Part shown: positions 1 through 7,990 of the stretch, one piece after another
Layout of the letters: every line of letters starts with the position of its first letter
Position numbering within the stretch: position 1 is the stretch's first letter
Origin: Bacteroidales bacterium
Lineage (GTDB): Bacteria; Bacteroidota; Bacteroidia; Bacteroidales; F082
DNA: 64,000 bases
Assembly: GCA_017427985.1 (NCBI GenBank)
Contig: JAFRRS010000004.1
Span: 1-64,000, forward strand
Direction of reading: 5' to 3'
Made by a program: the position numbers and the translations under genes
The notes under the pieces: model-generated
What the model was told of the DNA's origin: nothing
Seen by the model: the letters and a program-made list of their open reading frames with translations, nothing else
Database searches by the model: none

Positions 1-119
1 GCGGATTCACCTGTCCATAGTCTCTTCAGAATCTTAGGTTCCTTACCTTTCAGACTACTTTTTGTTGGCTCATTGCTTTCAAAGAACTTCGCAATCCCCA
101 TTTCTGTCGATTGCGGATG
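1..119 (-). ncRNA. rRNA operon leader (partial, runs off window)
   Basis: Read leftwards, the sequence after the promoter at 120-149 carries GTTCTTTGA at 79-87. This is like the boxA-type antitermination motif found in Bacteroidota 16S rRNA leaders. No credible reading frame starts here. The inference is that a 16S rRNA gene lies just beyond base 1. A different structured RNA cannot be excluded because the mature RNA is outside the window. Confidence 0.5.
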
Positions 120-149
120 CAAAAGTACACACTTTTTTCATTCCCGCAA
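120..149 (-). promoter_or_regulatory. Bacteroidota promoter, probably of an rRNA operon
   Basis: On the minus strand a -7 box TACTTTTG (120-127) is preceded, after a 19-nt spacer, by TTG (147-149). This matches the TTG-N19-21-TAnnTTTG layout of Bacteroidota housekeeping promoters. Transcription runs left into the boxA-like leader. Confidence 0.6.
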
Positions 150-225
150 CACTTTTTTGAATTTTTTTTAAATTATTTTTTCGTCGCTGATTATCAGTGG
201 CTTGCATTCATAAATCTTGTGAAAC

Positions 226-281
226 AGGCGTCGGAGAGGACCTTGGAAACGGAGTTTACGCAGTCCGAACGACGCCTTTTT
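226..281 (+). terminator. structured hairpin with T-run
   Basis: AGGCGTCG (226-233) pairs with CGACGCCT (270-277), with inner GGAC (238-241) against GTCC (263-266). A run of five T follows at 277-281. It resembles a terminator or a small structured RNA read to the right, but no gene precedes it on that strand. The rest of 150-308 shows nothing that can be assigned. Confidence 0.35.
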
Positions 282-308
282 CCAAAATTTCTACGCCAAT
301 TTAATGGC

Positions 309-343
309 AAAACCCTCAAAAGTGATTAATTTTTGAGGGTTTT
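309..343 (-). terminator. terminator of tRNA-Pro (bidirectional stem)
   Basis: A perfect 13-bp inverted repeat, AAAACCCTCAAAA (309-321) against 331-343, with a 9-nt loop. It lies 8 nt beyond the 3' end of the tRNA. Its A/T-rich arms would give a U tract in either direction. Confidence 0.7.
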
Positions 344-351
344 TGAAATCG

Positions 352-425
352 TCGGAGCAGCCCGACTCGAACGGGCGACCGCTTGCACCCCATGCAAGAA
401 TGCTAGCCAACTGCACCATGCCCCG
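352..425 (-). tRNA. tRNA-Pro (anticodon GGG)
   Basis: The reverse complement folds as a 74-nt cloverleaf. The acceptor stem CGGGGCA/TGCTCCG contains one G-U pair. The anticodon stem is CTTGC/GCAAG with loop ATGGGGT, giving anticodon GGG after the invariant U33. The T arm is GCCCG-TTCGAGT-CGGGC, and the discriminator base is A. The 3' CCA is not encoded. It is transcribed leftwards from the palindromic promoter at 435-487 and ends at the hairpin at 309-343. Confidence 0.93.
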
Positions 426-434
426 ATTTTAGAG

Positions 435-487
435 TGCAAAGATAGGGATTTTTTTGTTTTGCAAACAAAAAAATCCCTATCTTTGCA
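435..487. promoter_or_regulatory. 53-bp palindrome with divergent promoters (tRNA-Pro / trxB)
   Basis: A perfect inverted repeat with 25-bp arms (435-459 and 463-487) around a 3-nt centre. Each arm ends in TATCTTTG, a textbook -7 box. The rightward copy is at 478-485 and the leftward copy at 437-444. The TTTG at 453-456 sits 21 nt before the rightward -7 box and can act as the -33 element; symmetry supplies the leftward one. The two promoters therefore overlap and are identical in sequence. Confidence 0.8.
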
Positions 488-510
488 AAAAATTAACACC
501 TTATTAATAT

Positions 511-1452
511 ATGGAGCACATTCAATGTTTGATTCTCGGCTCGGGCCCTGCCGGCTATACCACGGCAATTTACACTGGCCGCGCCGATATAAAAACCGTT
601 ATTTACGAAGGTCCGCTCACAGGCGGTCAGCTCATGCAGACAACAGAAATTGAGAATTTCCCAGGCTATCCGGAAGGAGTGCAAGGCGGTCAGATGATGG
701 ACGACATTCGCCGTCAGGCGGAACGCTTCGGTACCGAGTTCCGCATGGGCTCAATAATCGAAGTGGATGCATCGAAACGTCCTTTCCTTTGCAAGTCGGA
801 TTTCGGCGACGAGTTTTTGGCTGACACCATCGTCGTAGCAACAGGTGCCTCGGCGCGTTACCTCGGTCTCCCGACAGAAGAACAGTTCAAGGGAGGCGGC
901 GTGTCGGCATGCGCCACATGCGACGGCTACTTCTACCGCGGCAAAGACGTGGCGGTGGTAGGCGGCGGCGACACAGCTTGCGAAGACGCCACATATCTCG
1001 CCAACTTATGTAATAAAGTGTACCTCATCGTGCGCCGTGACGTGCTTCGCGCCTCAAAAGCCATGCAACACCGCGTGATGAACACCCCAAACATCGAAAT
1101 CCTCTGGAACACCAACACTAAAGAGCTGTTTGGCGAGGTGAAAGGCTTCATGAGCTCGCTTCAGGGCGCAATCGTGGTCAACAACAAGACCGGCGAGGAA
1201 CGCACGCTTAACGTTGAAGGATTCTTCGAGGCTATCGGTCACATCCCGAACACCGACGTTTTCAAGGGCATCCTCGACATGGACGAAACGGGTTACATCA
1301 TCACCAAGCCGAAATCGACGGCAACCAACGTGGAAGGCATCTTCGCCGCCGGCGACTGCCAAGACCGCACCTACCGCCAGGCTATCGTGGCAGCAGGCTC
1401 AGGCGCAATGGCAGGAATCGAAGTGGAACGCTTCCTCATGGAAAACAGATAA
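511..1452 (+). CDS. trxB: thioredoxin reductase
   Basis: This is a 313-residue flavoprotein of the size expected for low-molecular-weight thioredoxin reductase. It passes electrons from NADPH through FAD and a redox disulfide to thioredoxin in the cytoplasm. Visible motifs are the FAD-binding GSGPAG (residues 10-15), the active-site CATC with Cys134 and Cys137, the NADPH-binding VVGGGDTA (about 149-156) and the C-terminal FAD motif ending GIFAAGDC. The ATG at 511 lies 26 nt after the -7 box of the palindromic promoter, so the leader is short. No Shine-Dalgarno is seen. It appears monocistronic: the next gene has its own promoter. Confidence 0.96.
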   Translation: MEHIQCLILGSGPAGYTTAIYTGRADIKTVIYEGPLTGGQLMQTTEIENFPGYPEGVQGGQMMDDIRRQAERFGTEFRMGSIIEVDASKRPFLCKSDFGDEFLADTIVVATGASARYLGLPTEEQFKGGGVSACATCDGYFYRGKDVAVVGGGDTACEDATYLANLCNKVYLIVRRDVLRASKAMQHRVMNTPNIEILWNTNTKELFGEVKGFMSSLQGAIVVNNKTGEERTLNVEGFFEAIGHIPNTDVFKGILDMDETGYIITKPKSTATNVEGIFAAGDCQDRTYRQAIVAAGSGAMAGIEVERFLMENR

Positions 1453-1515
1453 GGCATTTCAACCCTGAAATTTGCCGTTTCGACAAAAAAAATTTCATTA
1501 TTGAGCAGTAAATGT

Positions 1516-1523
1516 TATTTTTG
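1516..1523 (+). promoter_or_regulatory. -7 promoter box for the efflux operon
   Basis: TATTTTTG matches TAnnTTTG. It overlaps the first possible ATG at 1512, so that codon would not be in the transcript. This supports translation from the ATG at 1545. No good -33 element is visible. Confidence 0.6.
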
Positions 1524-1544
1524 CGCCCGATAATGAATTTTTTT

Positions 1545-2855
1545 ATGAAAACACTATTAAAATCGGTTTTTCTGGTAACAGTGGCGGTGCTCGCGACGAT
1601 GCAGCCTGTTTTTGCACAGGATTCAGGGAAAAACTACCAGTTCACGCTGGAGCAATGCCTGCGTTTCGCTTTCGCCAACAGCTACGACAGAAAAAGCATG
1701 GAACTCAGCGCAGAGTCGCAACAGGTGTCGTACGACCAATCGAAACAGTCACGGCTGCCAAGCGTAAACGCCTCAGCATCAGAGAATTACTCTCACAACA
1801 CAAATGGAGGCAGCTTTACCGGTAATGCCAATCTCGGCGCTTCGGTGGTAATTTACCAAGGAGGAAATATCAACAAGACCATCGAGCAGAACCGTTTGAA
1901 CGTCGAGCGTTCCGACATGCAGCTTCAACAGTACGACAACCAGCTGTCGGTGCAGATTCTTCAAGCGTTTCTTACAGTTTTGAGCAACAACGAGCTTCTT
2001 GAATATCAAGAAGTTATGCTCAATTCAAGTCGTGCCCAGATGAAGCAGGGACGAGAACGTTATAAAGTGGGTTCAATACTCGAAAGCGACATGCTTCTCC
2101 TTGAAGCCCAATATATTAGCGACTCAAGCAACGTCATCGAGACACGTATCAGTCGCGACAACAGCATCATGTCGCTGAAGGTGCTTCTCTCTATGGACCC
2201 GATGGACAATCTTCAGATAATCCAGCCAAATACTGACAGTCTCGACGATTTGGCGGCATCGCTTCCGACAGAGGAAGAGGCTTTGGAAAGGGCTCTGGAG
2301 GCTTATCCTAACCTGAAACTCAGCGAATACGACATTTTGCTTGCCGAAAACAACATTTCGATGGCAAAAAGCGGCAGCAGACCATCGCTCACCGCAAGCG
2401 CAAGCGTCGGCACCGGACACATCGACTTCGACAACGTCGGTCAGCAGCTTGGCGACCGTTTCAGCCAGTCGGCGGGCATCTCGCTCAACATCCCGATTTA
2501 CAGCAGAGGTCAGAACAAAGCCAACGTGCAGAAAAGCAAGATAGCACTTGAACAGGCACAACTCAACTATGAGCAAACGCAACTCAGTGTGCGTCAGACA
2601 GTCTCGTTAGCTTACCGCAATGTGGTCTCGGCTTACAATTCTTTCAAGTCATCGGAAATGAAGGAAAACGCCTATAACAAGAGCTACAACGCCTACGAAG
2701 TGCAGTTCCAATACGGAAAAATCACCGCTGTTGAGCTTCTGCAGCAGCAAAACAACTACCTCAACGTGCTGAACACTTTCATCAGGAACAAATACACTCT
2801 CGTTTTGCAGCGCAAAATTCTGGATGTTTATATGGGAAAAGAAATAACTTTGTAA
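1545..2855 (+). CDS. TolC-family outer membrane efflux protein
   Basis: A 436-residue protein with a clear signal peptide (MKTLLKSVFLVTVAVLATM, cleavage probably after VFAQ). Long amphipathic helices rich in Q, N and S follow, in two related halves, as in TolC/OprM proteins. Family members form the outer-membrane barrel and periplasmic tunnel of tripartite pumps. The longer frame from 1512 would start inside the -7 box, and the ATG at 1545 sits directly before the signal peptide. The adaptor gene follows 21 nt downstream. The gene order outer-membrane factor, adaptor, ATPase, permease indicates a MacAB-TolC-like exporter; the substrate cannot be read from sequence. Confidence 0.9.
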   Translation: MKTLLKSVFLVTVAVLATMQPVFAQDSGKNYQFTLEQCLRFAFANSYDRKSMELSAESQQVSYDQSKQSRLPSVNASASENYSHNTNGGSFTGNANLGASVVIYQGGNINKTIEQNRLNVERSDMQLQQYDNQLSVQILQAFLTVLSNNELLEYQEVMLNSSRAQMKQGRERYKVGSILESDMLLLEAQYISDSSNVIETRISRDNSIMSLKVLLSMDPMDNLQIIQPNTDSLDDLAASLPTEEEALERALEAYPNLKLSEYDILLAENNISMAKSGSRPSLTASASVGTGHIDFDNVGQQLGDRFSQSAGISLNIPIYSRGQNKANVQKSKIALEQAQLNYEQTQLSVRQTVSLAYRNVVSAYNSFKSSEMKENAYNKSYNAYEVQFQYGKITAVELLQQQNNYLNVLNTFIRNKYTLVLQRKILDVYMGKEITL

Positions 2856-2876
2856 ATAATTAAATTTCAATAAGAT

Positions 2877-4187
2877 ATGAAAAAGAAAACCATAAAATGG
2901 ATTGTCGCTTTGATAATAATCGCCGTTGTTTTAGGCGTTGTTTTCTTCGTTAAAGGCGCAAAATCGGCAAACAAGGAACTCGTGATTCGCACGCATGTTG
3001 TGGGCAGCTACACCGTGGAGAACACAGTGACGGCAACGGGAACCATCGAACCTGTTGAGACAGTGGAAGTTGGAACGCAGGTTTCCGGAAAGGTGGAGAC
3101 AATTTACGTGGATTACAACTCCGTGGTGAAAAAAGGCGACCTTCTCGCCGAGCTCGACAAACTTACGTTGAATGAGAGCGTCAGCCGTGCGCAGGCAAAC
3201 CTGACTTCTTCAGAGAGCCAGTTGAAATACGCCAAGCTGACTTACGAGCGCACAAAGCAGCTTTACGAAGCAAACGCAGCAACCCTGGCTGACTACGAAG
3301 CGGCACAAAACACTTACACACAGGCACAAATGAGCATGAAAAACGCGAAAGCACAGTACGATCAGGCAAGAGTGGACCTCGGTTACGCAGACATCTTCTC
3401 GCCTATTGACGGTGTGGTTTTGGACAGAGCTGTCGAAGTGGGACAGACCGTCGCCGCGTCATTCAGCACTCCTACCCTTTTCACCTTGGCAAACGACCTC
3501 ACAAGGATGCAGGTTGAAGCCAACGTTGACGAGGCTGATATCGGACAAGTAAAGCTCAATCAAAGAGTTACATTCACCGTCGACGCTTATCCAGAAGACG
3601 TGTTCAACGGCACTGTGAACCAGATTCGCATGAAGCCGACCACCACAAGCAACGTTGTGACTTACACCGTCATCATCGATGCCCCGAATCCAGACCAGAA
3701 GCTGTTCCCAGGTATGACCGCCAGCGTCACCATCGTGACAGAGGAAGAGACGGGATTGGCAGCACCTGCTGAGGCTTTCAGCTTCACACCATCGGAGCAA
3801 ATCATGAAAGAGATGATGAAAAACGCTGAGAGACCTTCTGATAACAACATGGGAAGACCAGAGCCACCATTTGGCGGAAAGCCAGAAATGATGCAGGAAC
3901 GTCCTCGGTTCAATGAAGGCGAGCGTCCTACCATGATTTGGATTAAAAAAGGCTCAAATATCATGCCGCGACCAGTTAAGACAGGCATGAGCGACGGCGC
4001 ATACAAAATCATCGAAAGCGGAGTGAATGAAGGCGATTCTGTGGTGCTGTCGGCACAATATGTGGTGAAAGAAGCCGCCAAGAAGACTGGCGAGAACCCG
4101 TTCATGCCAGGTCCTCCAGGCCGTAACAGAAACAACAGGAACAACAACCGTGGCGGAGCACCACAAGGCGGTCCAGGTCCAAGATAA
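2877..4187 (+). CDS. MacA/HlyD-family periplasmic adaptor
   Basis: A 436-residue membrane-fusion protein. An N-terminal membrane anchor (residues about 8-26) is followed by the lipoyl/barrel-sandwich motif around GTQVSGKVE, a coiled-coil hairpin (about 85-165) and a beta-barrel domain. It should bridge the inner-membrane ABC permease and the TolC-type channel. Two parts are unlike E. coli MacA. A methionine- and proline-rich insert lies at roughly residues 305-350. The C-terminal tail is rich in Pro, Gly, Asn and Arg. Both are likely disordered. The ABC ATPase begins 10 nt after the stop. Confidence 0.9.
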   Translation: MKKKTIKWIVALIIIAVVLGVVFFVKGAKSANKELVIRTHVVGSYTVENTVTATGTIEPVETVEVGTQVSGKVETIYVDYNSVVKKGDLLAELDKLTLNESVSRAQANLTSSESQLKYAKLTYERTKQLYEANAATLADYEAAQNTYTQAQMSMKNAKAQYDQARVDLGYADIFSPIDGVVLDRAVEVGQTVAASFSTPTLFTLANDLTRMQVEANVDEADIGQVKLNQRVTFTVDAYPEDVFNGTVNQIRMKPTTTSNVVTYTVIIDAPNPDQKLFPGMTASVTIVTEEETGLAAPAEAFSFTPSEQIMKEMMKNAERPSDNNMGRPEPPFGGKPEMMQERPRFNEGERPTMIWIKKGSNIMPRPVKTGMSDGAYKIIESGVNEGDSVVLSAQYVVKEAAKKTGENPFMPGPPGRNRNNRNNNRGGAPQGGPGPR

Positions 4188-4197
4188 TTCTTAAGAT

Positions 4198-4944
4198 ATG
4201 AGCAACAATTCCATCATAAAAGTTGAGAATCTGAAACGCACGTTCATCGTCGGAAGCGAGGAGGTGCATGCTCTCAAAGGCGTCACTTTCGAGATTTTCG
4301 AGGGCGAGTTTATGAGCATCATGGGCTCATCGGGAAGCGGCAAGTCGACCCTGCTCAACATCCTCGGATGTCTTGACCAGCCCACATCTGGAGAGTATTT
4401 CATTGACGGCATTTCCGTCAAGGAGAGGACAAAAAACGAGCTTTCGGAGATAAGAAACCGCAAAATCGGGTTCGTTTTCCAGTCATACAACCTGCTACCG
4501 CGCACTTCGGCACTCGAAAACGTGGAGCTTCCTCTAATTTACAACCCATCGGTGTCGCATCGTGAACGTCGTGAGAAGGCGGAGCACGCCCTTGAGATGG
4601 TGGGCTTGAAAGACCGTATGTCGCACATGCCAAACCAGTTGTCGGGCGGACAGCAGCAGCGTGTAGCCATCGCGCGCGCCTTGGTAAACGACCCTGTGAT
4701 AGTGCTTGCCGACGAGGCGACGGGTAACCTCGACACTCGCACGTCGTATGAGATAATGAGCCTCTTCCAGAGCCTTCACGAGCAAGGCAAGACCATCGCG
4801 TTTGTCACCCACGAGTCGGACATCGCCATTTTCACAAACAGAACGATATTTTTGCGCGACGGTCACATCCTTCGTGACGATGCCGTGGCGACTAAATCGG
4901 CAGTTGAGGCACTTAAAAACTTACCTGTAGAAAACGATTATTGA
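4198..4944 (+). CDS. MacB/LolD-type ABC transporter ATP-binding protein
   Basis: A 248-residue ATPase with Walker [10 protein letters not shown] (43-51), the Q-loop in FVFQSYNLL, signature LSGGQQQR (148-155), Walker [10 protein letters not shown] (167-175) and the H-loop in FVTHESD. This belongs to the cytosolic ATPase family that pairs with MacB/FtsX-type permeases, here encoded as a separate gene 1 nt downstream. It would power transport, by mechanotransmission, through the adaptor and TolC-type channel encoded just upstream. Confidence 0.94.
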   Translation: MSNNSIIKVENLKRTFIVGSEEVHALKGVTFEIFEGEFMSIMGSSGSGKSTLLNILGCLDQPTSGEYFIDGISVKERTKNELSEIRNRKIGFVFQSYNLLPRTSALENVELPLIYNPSVSHRERREKAEHALEMVGLKDRMSHMPNQLSGGQQQRVAIARALVNDPVIVLADEATGNLDTRTSYEIMSLFQSLHEQGKTIAFVTHESDIAIFTNRTIFLRDGHILRDDAVATKSAVEALKNLPVENDY

Positions 4945-4945
4945 T

Positions 4946-6166
4946 ATGGACATTTTAAATTTAATCAGAATATCGGTGAAGGCGCTGTTGCGCAACAAGA
5001 CACGCTCGGCGCTGTCCATGCTCGGCATCGTGATTGGCATCGCTGCTGTCATCGCGGTGGTGAACCTCGGCGAGGGCTTGAAACAAAGCACCGCCAACCA
5101 GCTGTCGGACATGGGCACCAACCTCATCATGGTGATGCGCGCCAACCAGCGACGCGGCGGCGTGAGCATGGGCTCGTCAAACGTGCAGTCACTCAAAGTG
5201 AAAGACTGCGAAATGATTGCGAAAAACGCCAAAAACATCACCATGGTAAGCCCTGTGGTGAACAGCGGCGGACAAGTCGTCAACGGCTCGAAAAACTGGT
5301 CGGGAACGGTGTACGGCGGCTCCACAGATTATCTCCAAATAAGGAAATATGAGATTGCGACGGGTATTAATTTCACTGAAGAAGACGTGAAAAAATACGC
5401 CAAAGTCGGACTTATTGGTCAAACCATTGTCGAGAATCTTTTTGGCGAAAACGAAGACCCGATTGGCAAGACAATCCGTGTGGGAAAAATGCCGTTTAAA
5501 GTCATCGGAACGCTGAAGGAAAAAGGCGAGAACGCCATGGGTATGGACCAGGACGACATCATCATCATGCCATTTTCAACTGTGCAGAAACGTATGCTCG
5601 GCATCGATTTCATCCATCAGATAGTGTGCTCGGCAGCATCGGAAGATGTGGCAGAGGCAGCAGTCGAAGAGATTGAAAACCTGATCCGCATCTCGCATAA
5701 GATTCCAACTGGCGGCACCGACGATTTCGAGGTGCGAACACAACAGGAGCTTCTTGAAATGATGACCTCCATGACAGGCATGATTACCACAGTGCTCATC
5801 GCTATCGCATTGATTTCCTTGCTTGTAGGCTGCATCGGCATCATGAACATCATGTACGTCACCGTGACAGAACGCACGAAAGAAATCGGTTTGAGAATGT
5901 CAATAGGAGCTAAAAACGCAGCCATTTTGATGCAGTTTCTGACTGAAAGTATCATTTTGAGCTTGATAGGCGGCGTTTTAGGTCTCGTGCTTGGCGTCGT
6001 GCTATCCTATTTTGTCGATTTGATAATGTCATTGCCATTCATTGTCAATGTGTTATGGATGATAATTTCGTTTGTTTCATGTGCGGTTCTCGGTCTCATC
6101 GCCGGATTCTTCCCAGCCTTGAAAGCCTCCCGTACCGACCCTATAAACGCCTTACGTTATGAATAA
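4946..6166 (+). CDS. MacB-like ABC transporter permease (FtsX family)
   Basis: A 406-residue permease with one N-terminal membrane helix (about 20-42), a large periplasmic MacB_PCD-like domain (about 45-245) and three C-terminal helices (about 275-400). The ending RTDPINALRYE is typical of MacB/FtsX permeases. It begins 1 nt after the ATPase gene and its stop overlaps the start of the sensor kinase gene (ATGAATAA at 6159-6166). The exporter and its probable two-component regulator are thus translationally linked. Confidence 0.93.
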   Translation: MDILNLIRISVKALLRNKTRSALSMLGIVIGIAAVIAVVNLGEGLKQSTANQLSDMGTNLIMVMRANQRRGGVSMGSSNVQSLKVKDCEMIAKNAKNITMVSPVVNSGGQVVNGSKNWSGTVYGGSTDYLQIRKYEIATGINFTEEDVKKYAKVGLIGQTIVENLFGENEDPIGKTIRVGKMPFKVIGTLKEKGENAMGMDQDDIIIMPFSTVQKRMLGIDFIHQIVCSAASEDVAEAAVEEIENLIRISHKIPTGGTDDFEVRTQQELLEMMTSMTGMITTVLIAIALISLLVGCIGIMNIMYVTVTERTKEIGLRMSIGAKNAAILMQFLTESIILSLIGGVLGLVLGVVLSYFVDLIMSLPFIVNVLWMIISFVSCAVLGLIAGFFPALKASRTDPINALRYE

Positions 6167-7229
6167 AACAACAGCACCGGAATATCTGTCAATAAAAGCG
6201 ATTGCTTCCATTGCGATAATTATCAGCCTCGGCTTCCATATTATCATGATGACGTCGGTTTTCTTCGGCAACGCTTTGTTTTCAAGCGAGACAGTAAAAG
6301 CCGTGAATCAGCCACATTTCAGCTTTGATAGATTCTTATTTCATATCTCTTCAAGCTTTATCATGGTTTTCCTTATACTTGTCTACAACCGGAAAATTTT
6401 GAGTTTTTCGTTTAAAAACAGGTATATCGAATTGTTAATCATAGCGTTAGGTTCTTTGATAATCGGCAGTGTATTGAGCATCGGCTTTGTCTTTACCAGA
6501 GAGGCAATTTTGCCAAAACATCCTGATACAGGAGTTATGTATTACATCATGAGAGACAGTCTTGTTAGAAATTTAACCCTGACCTCGGCAGTTCTTCTTG
6601 TGGTTCAATTACTTAGGTCTCAATATTACCAGAAAACAATCGCTGTTGAAAATGAGACACTGCGAAGCGAGAACATTTTGACTCGTTATGAGGCTTTGAA
6701 GAACCAGCTCGACCCGCATTTTCTTTTCAACTCGCTCAACACCCTGCAATCGCTCATATCTTTTGATACGGAAAAGGCGGAGAATTATCTTCAACAATTG
6801 TCGTCGGTTCTTCGTCACACCTTGCAAAACAAGGAGATTACAAATCTTGAGGAAGAACTGAAATGCGTGCATTCCTATTGCGATATGTTGCAAATCCGCT
6901 ATGGCGACAACTTGAAATTCGATTTTAAAATCGATTCTAAATATAACAATTTCAATGTTTTGCCGTTATCTTTGCAGTCGCTGATAGAAAATTCGGTGAA
7001 ACATAACGTCATTTCATCGAGGCAGCCGCTTGTGGTGACTGTGGCGACAGGCGACGACTGCATTACGGTGTCGAATCCGATTCACATGAAGACCAAGCCT
7101 GAGGAAAGCAACGGCATCGGACTGGTGAATATTTCTGAGCGTTATCGTCTGAAATGGAATAAAAATGTTGAAATCACCAACGACGGCAACACTTTCAAAG
7201 TGAAACTGCCATTGGTACAAAACGATTGA
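6159..7229 (+). CDS. LytS/YehU-family sensor histidine kinase
   Basis: A 356-residue kinase with four predicted membrane helices (about 12-34, 60-76, 90-113, 135-152), then a His_kinase domain with the phospho-acceptor motif LDPHFLFNSLN (His187) and a compact ATPase domain with NSVKHN and GIGLVNISERY. It pairs with the LytTR regulator 2 nt downstream. The loops between helices are short, so no large extracytoplasmic sensor domain is present. Fusion to the efflux operon suggests that envelope stress or the pump's substrate is sensed; this is inference. Confidence 0.92.
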   Translation: MNKTTAPEYLSIKAIASIAIIISLGFHIIMMTSVFFGNALFSSETVKAVNQPHFSFDRFLFHISSSFIMVFLILVYNRKILSFSFKNRYIELLIIALGSLIIGSVLSIGFVFTREAILPKHPDTGVMYYIMRDSLVRNLTLTSAVLLVVQLLRSQYYQKTIAVENETLRSENILTRYEALKNQLDPHFLFNSLNTLQSLISFDTEKAENYLQQLSSVLRHTLQNKEITNLEEELKCVHSYCDMLQIRYGDNLKFDFKIDSKYNNFNVLPLSLQSLIENSVKHNVISSRQPLVVTVATGDDCITVSNPIHMKTKPEESNGIGLVNISERYRLKWNKNVEITNDGNTFKVKLPLVQND

Positions 7230-7231
7230 AA

Positions 7232-7990
7232 ATGAAGGCTTTAATAATTGAAGATGAGTTTTTGGCGGCTCAATCGCTGAAGAAATTGGTTTCGGAAGTG
7301 TCACCCGACACGGAAATTATTGCGGTTTTGCAGACGATAGAGGAAAGCGTTGCGTGGTTCGACGAGAATCCCATGCCCGACTTGGTTTTCATGGACATTC
7401 ACCTCGCCGACGGCTCTTCGTTCGCCATCTTCGAGCAGACACAGATAACCTGCCCCATCATCTTCACCACAGCATACGATGAATATGCGCTTAAAGCCTT
7501 CGAAGTCAGCAGCATCGACTATCTTTTGAAGCCGATAAACCGCAACGACCTGACACGCGCGATGAACAAGTACAACAATCTTGTCGGCAATAAAACCATT
7601 GACACTCAGGCACTTGTCCAGCTGGTACAGAATTTTGGAGCATCGAAAAAATATAAATCGTGCTTCCTCGTGCCGGAGCGCGACAAACTCGTCCCGCTGC
7701 CGACAGACAACATCGCCTATTTCTACATCGACACTAAGATGGTAAAAGCCATTTCCTTGGATGGGCACACATATTACATGAGCCAGACTTTGGACGAGAT
7801 AATGACTCAGCTCAACCCCGATGACTTTTTCCGCGCCAACCGACAGTTCATCGTTTCGCGCAAAGCGATAAAAGACATGACGATATGGTTCGGCAACAAA
7901 TTGTCGCTCAATCTGTTAGTAAAGATTCCAGAAGAAATTATCATCAGCAAGGCTAAGGTTGCCGAGTTCAAGACCTGGTTTTCGAAATAG
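7232..7990 (+). CDS. LytTR-family response regulator
   Basis: A 252-residue regulator with an intact receiver (acidic residues in IIEDE, phospho-acceptor Asp55 in FMDIH, Lys100 in YLLKPI) and a C-terminal LytTR DNA-binding domain (about 140-250). The ATG at 7232 is preferred to an in-frame TTG at 7226, which lies inside the kinase stop region. The stop codon ends at 7990 and the convergent gene's stop begins at 7991, leaving no intergenic base and no visible terminator. Confidence 0.93.
   Translation: MKALIIEDEFLAAQSLKKLVSEVSPDTEIIAVLQTIEESVAWFDENPMPDLVFMDIHLADGSSFAIFEQTQITCPIIFTTAYDEYALKAFEVSSIDYLLKPINRNDLTRAMNKYNNLVGNKTIDTQALVQLVQNFGASKKYKSCFLVPERDKLVPLPTDNIAYFYIDTKMVKAISLDGHTYYMSQTLDEIMTQLNPDDFFRANRQFIVSRKAIKDMTIWFGNKLSLNLLVKIPEEIIISKAKVAEFKTWFSK

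Noticed and set aside
111-329. 72-codon frame at the left end
   Set aside because: It crosses the rRNA-type promoter, the hairpin at 226-281 and the tRNA terminator, and has low-complexity Phe-rich sequence.
1453-1480. Hairpin after trxB as a terminator
   Set aside because: The GGCATTTCA / TGAAATTTGCC pairing needs a bulge and no T-run follows, so it is too weak to list.
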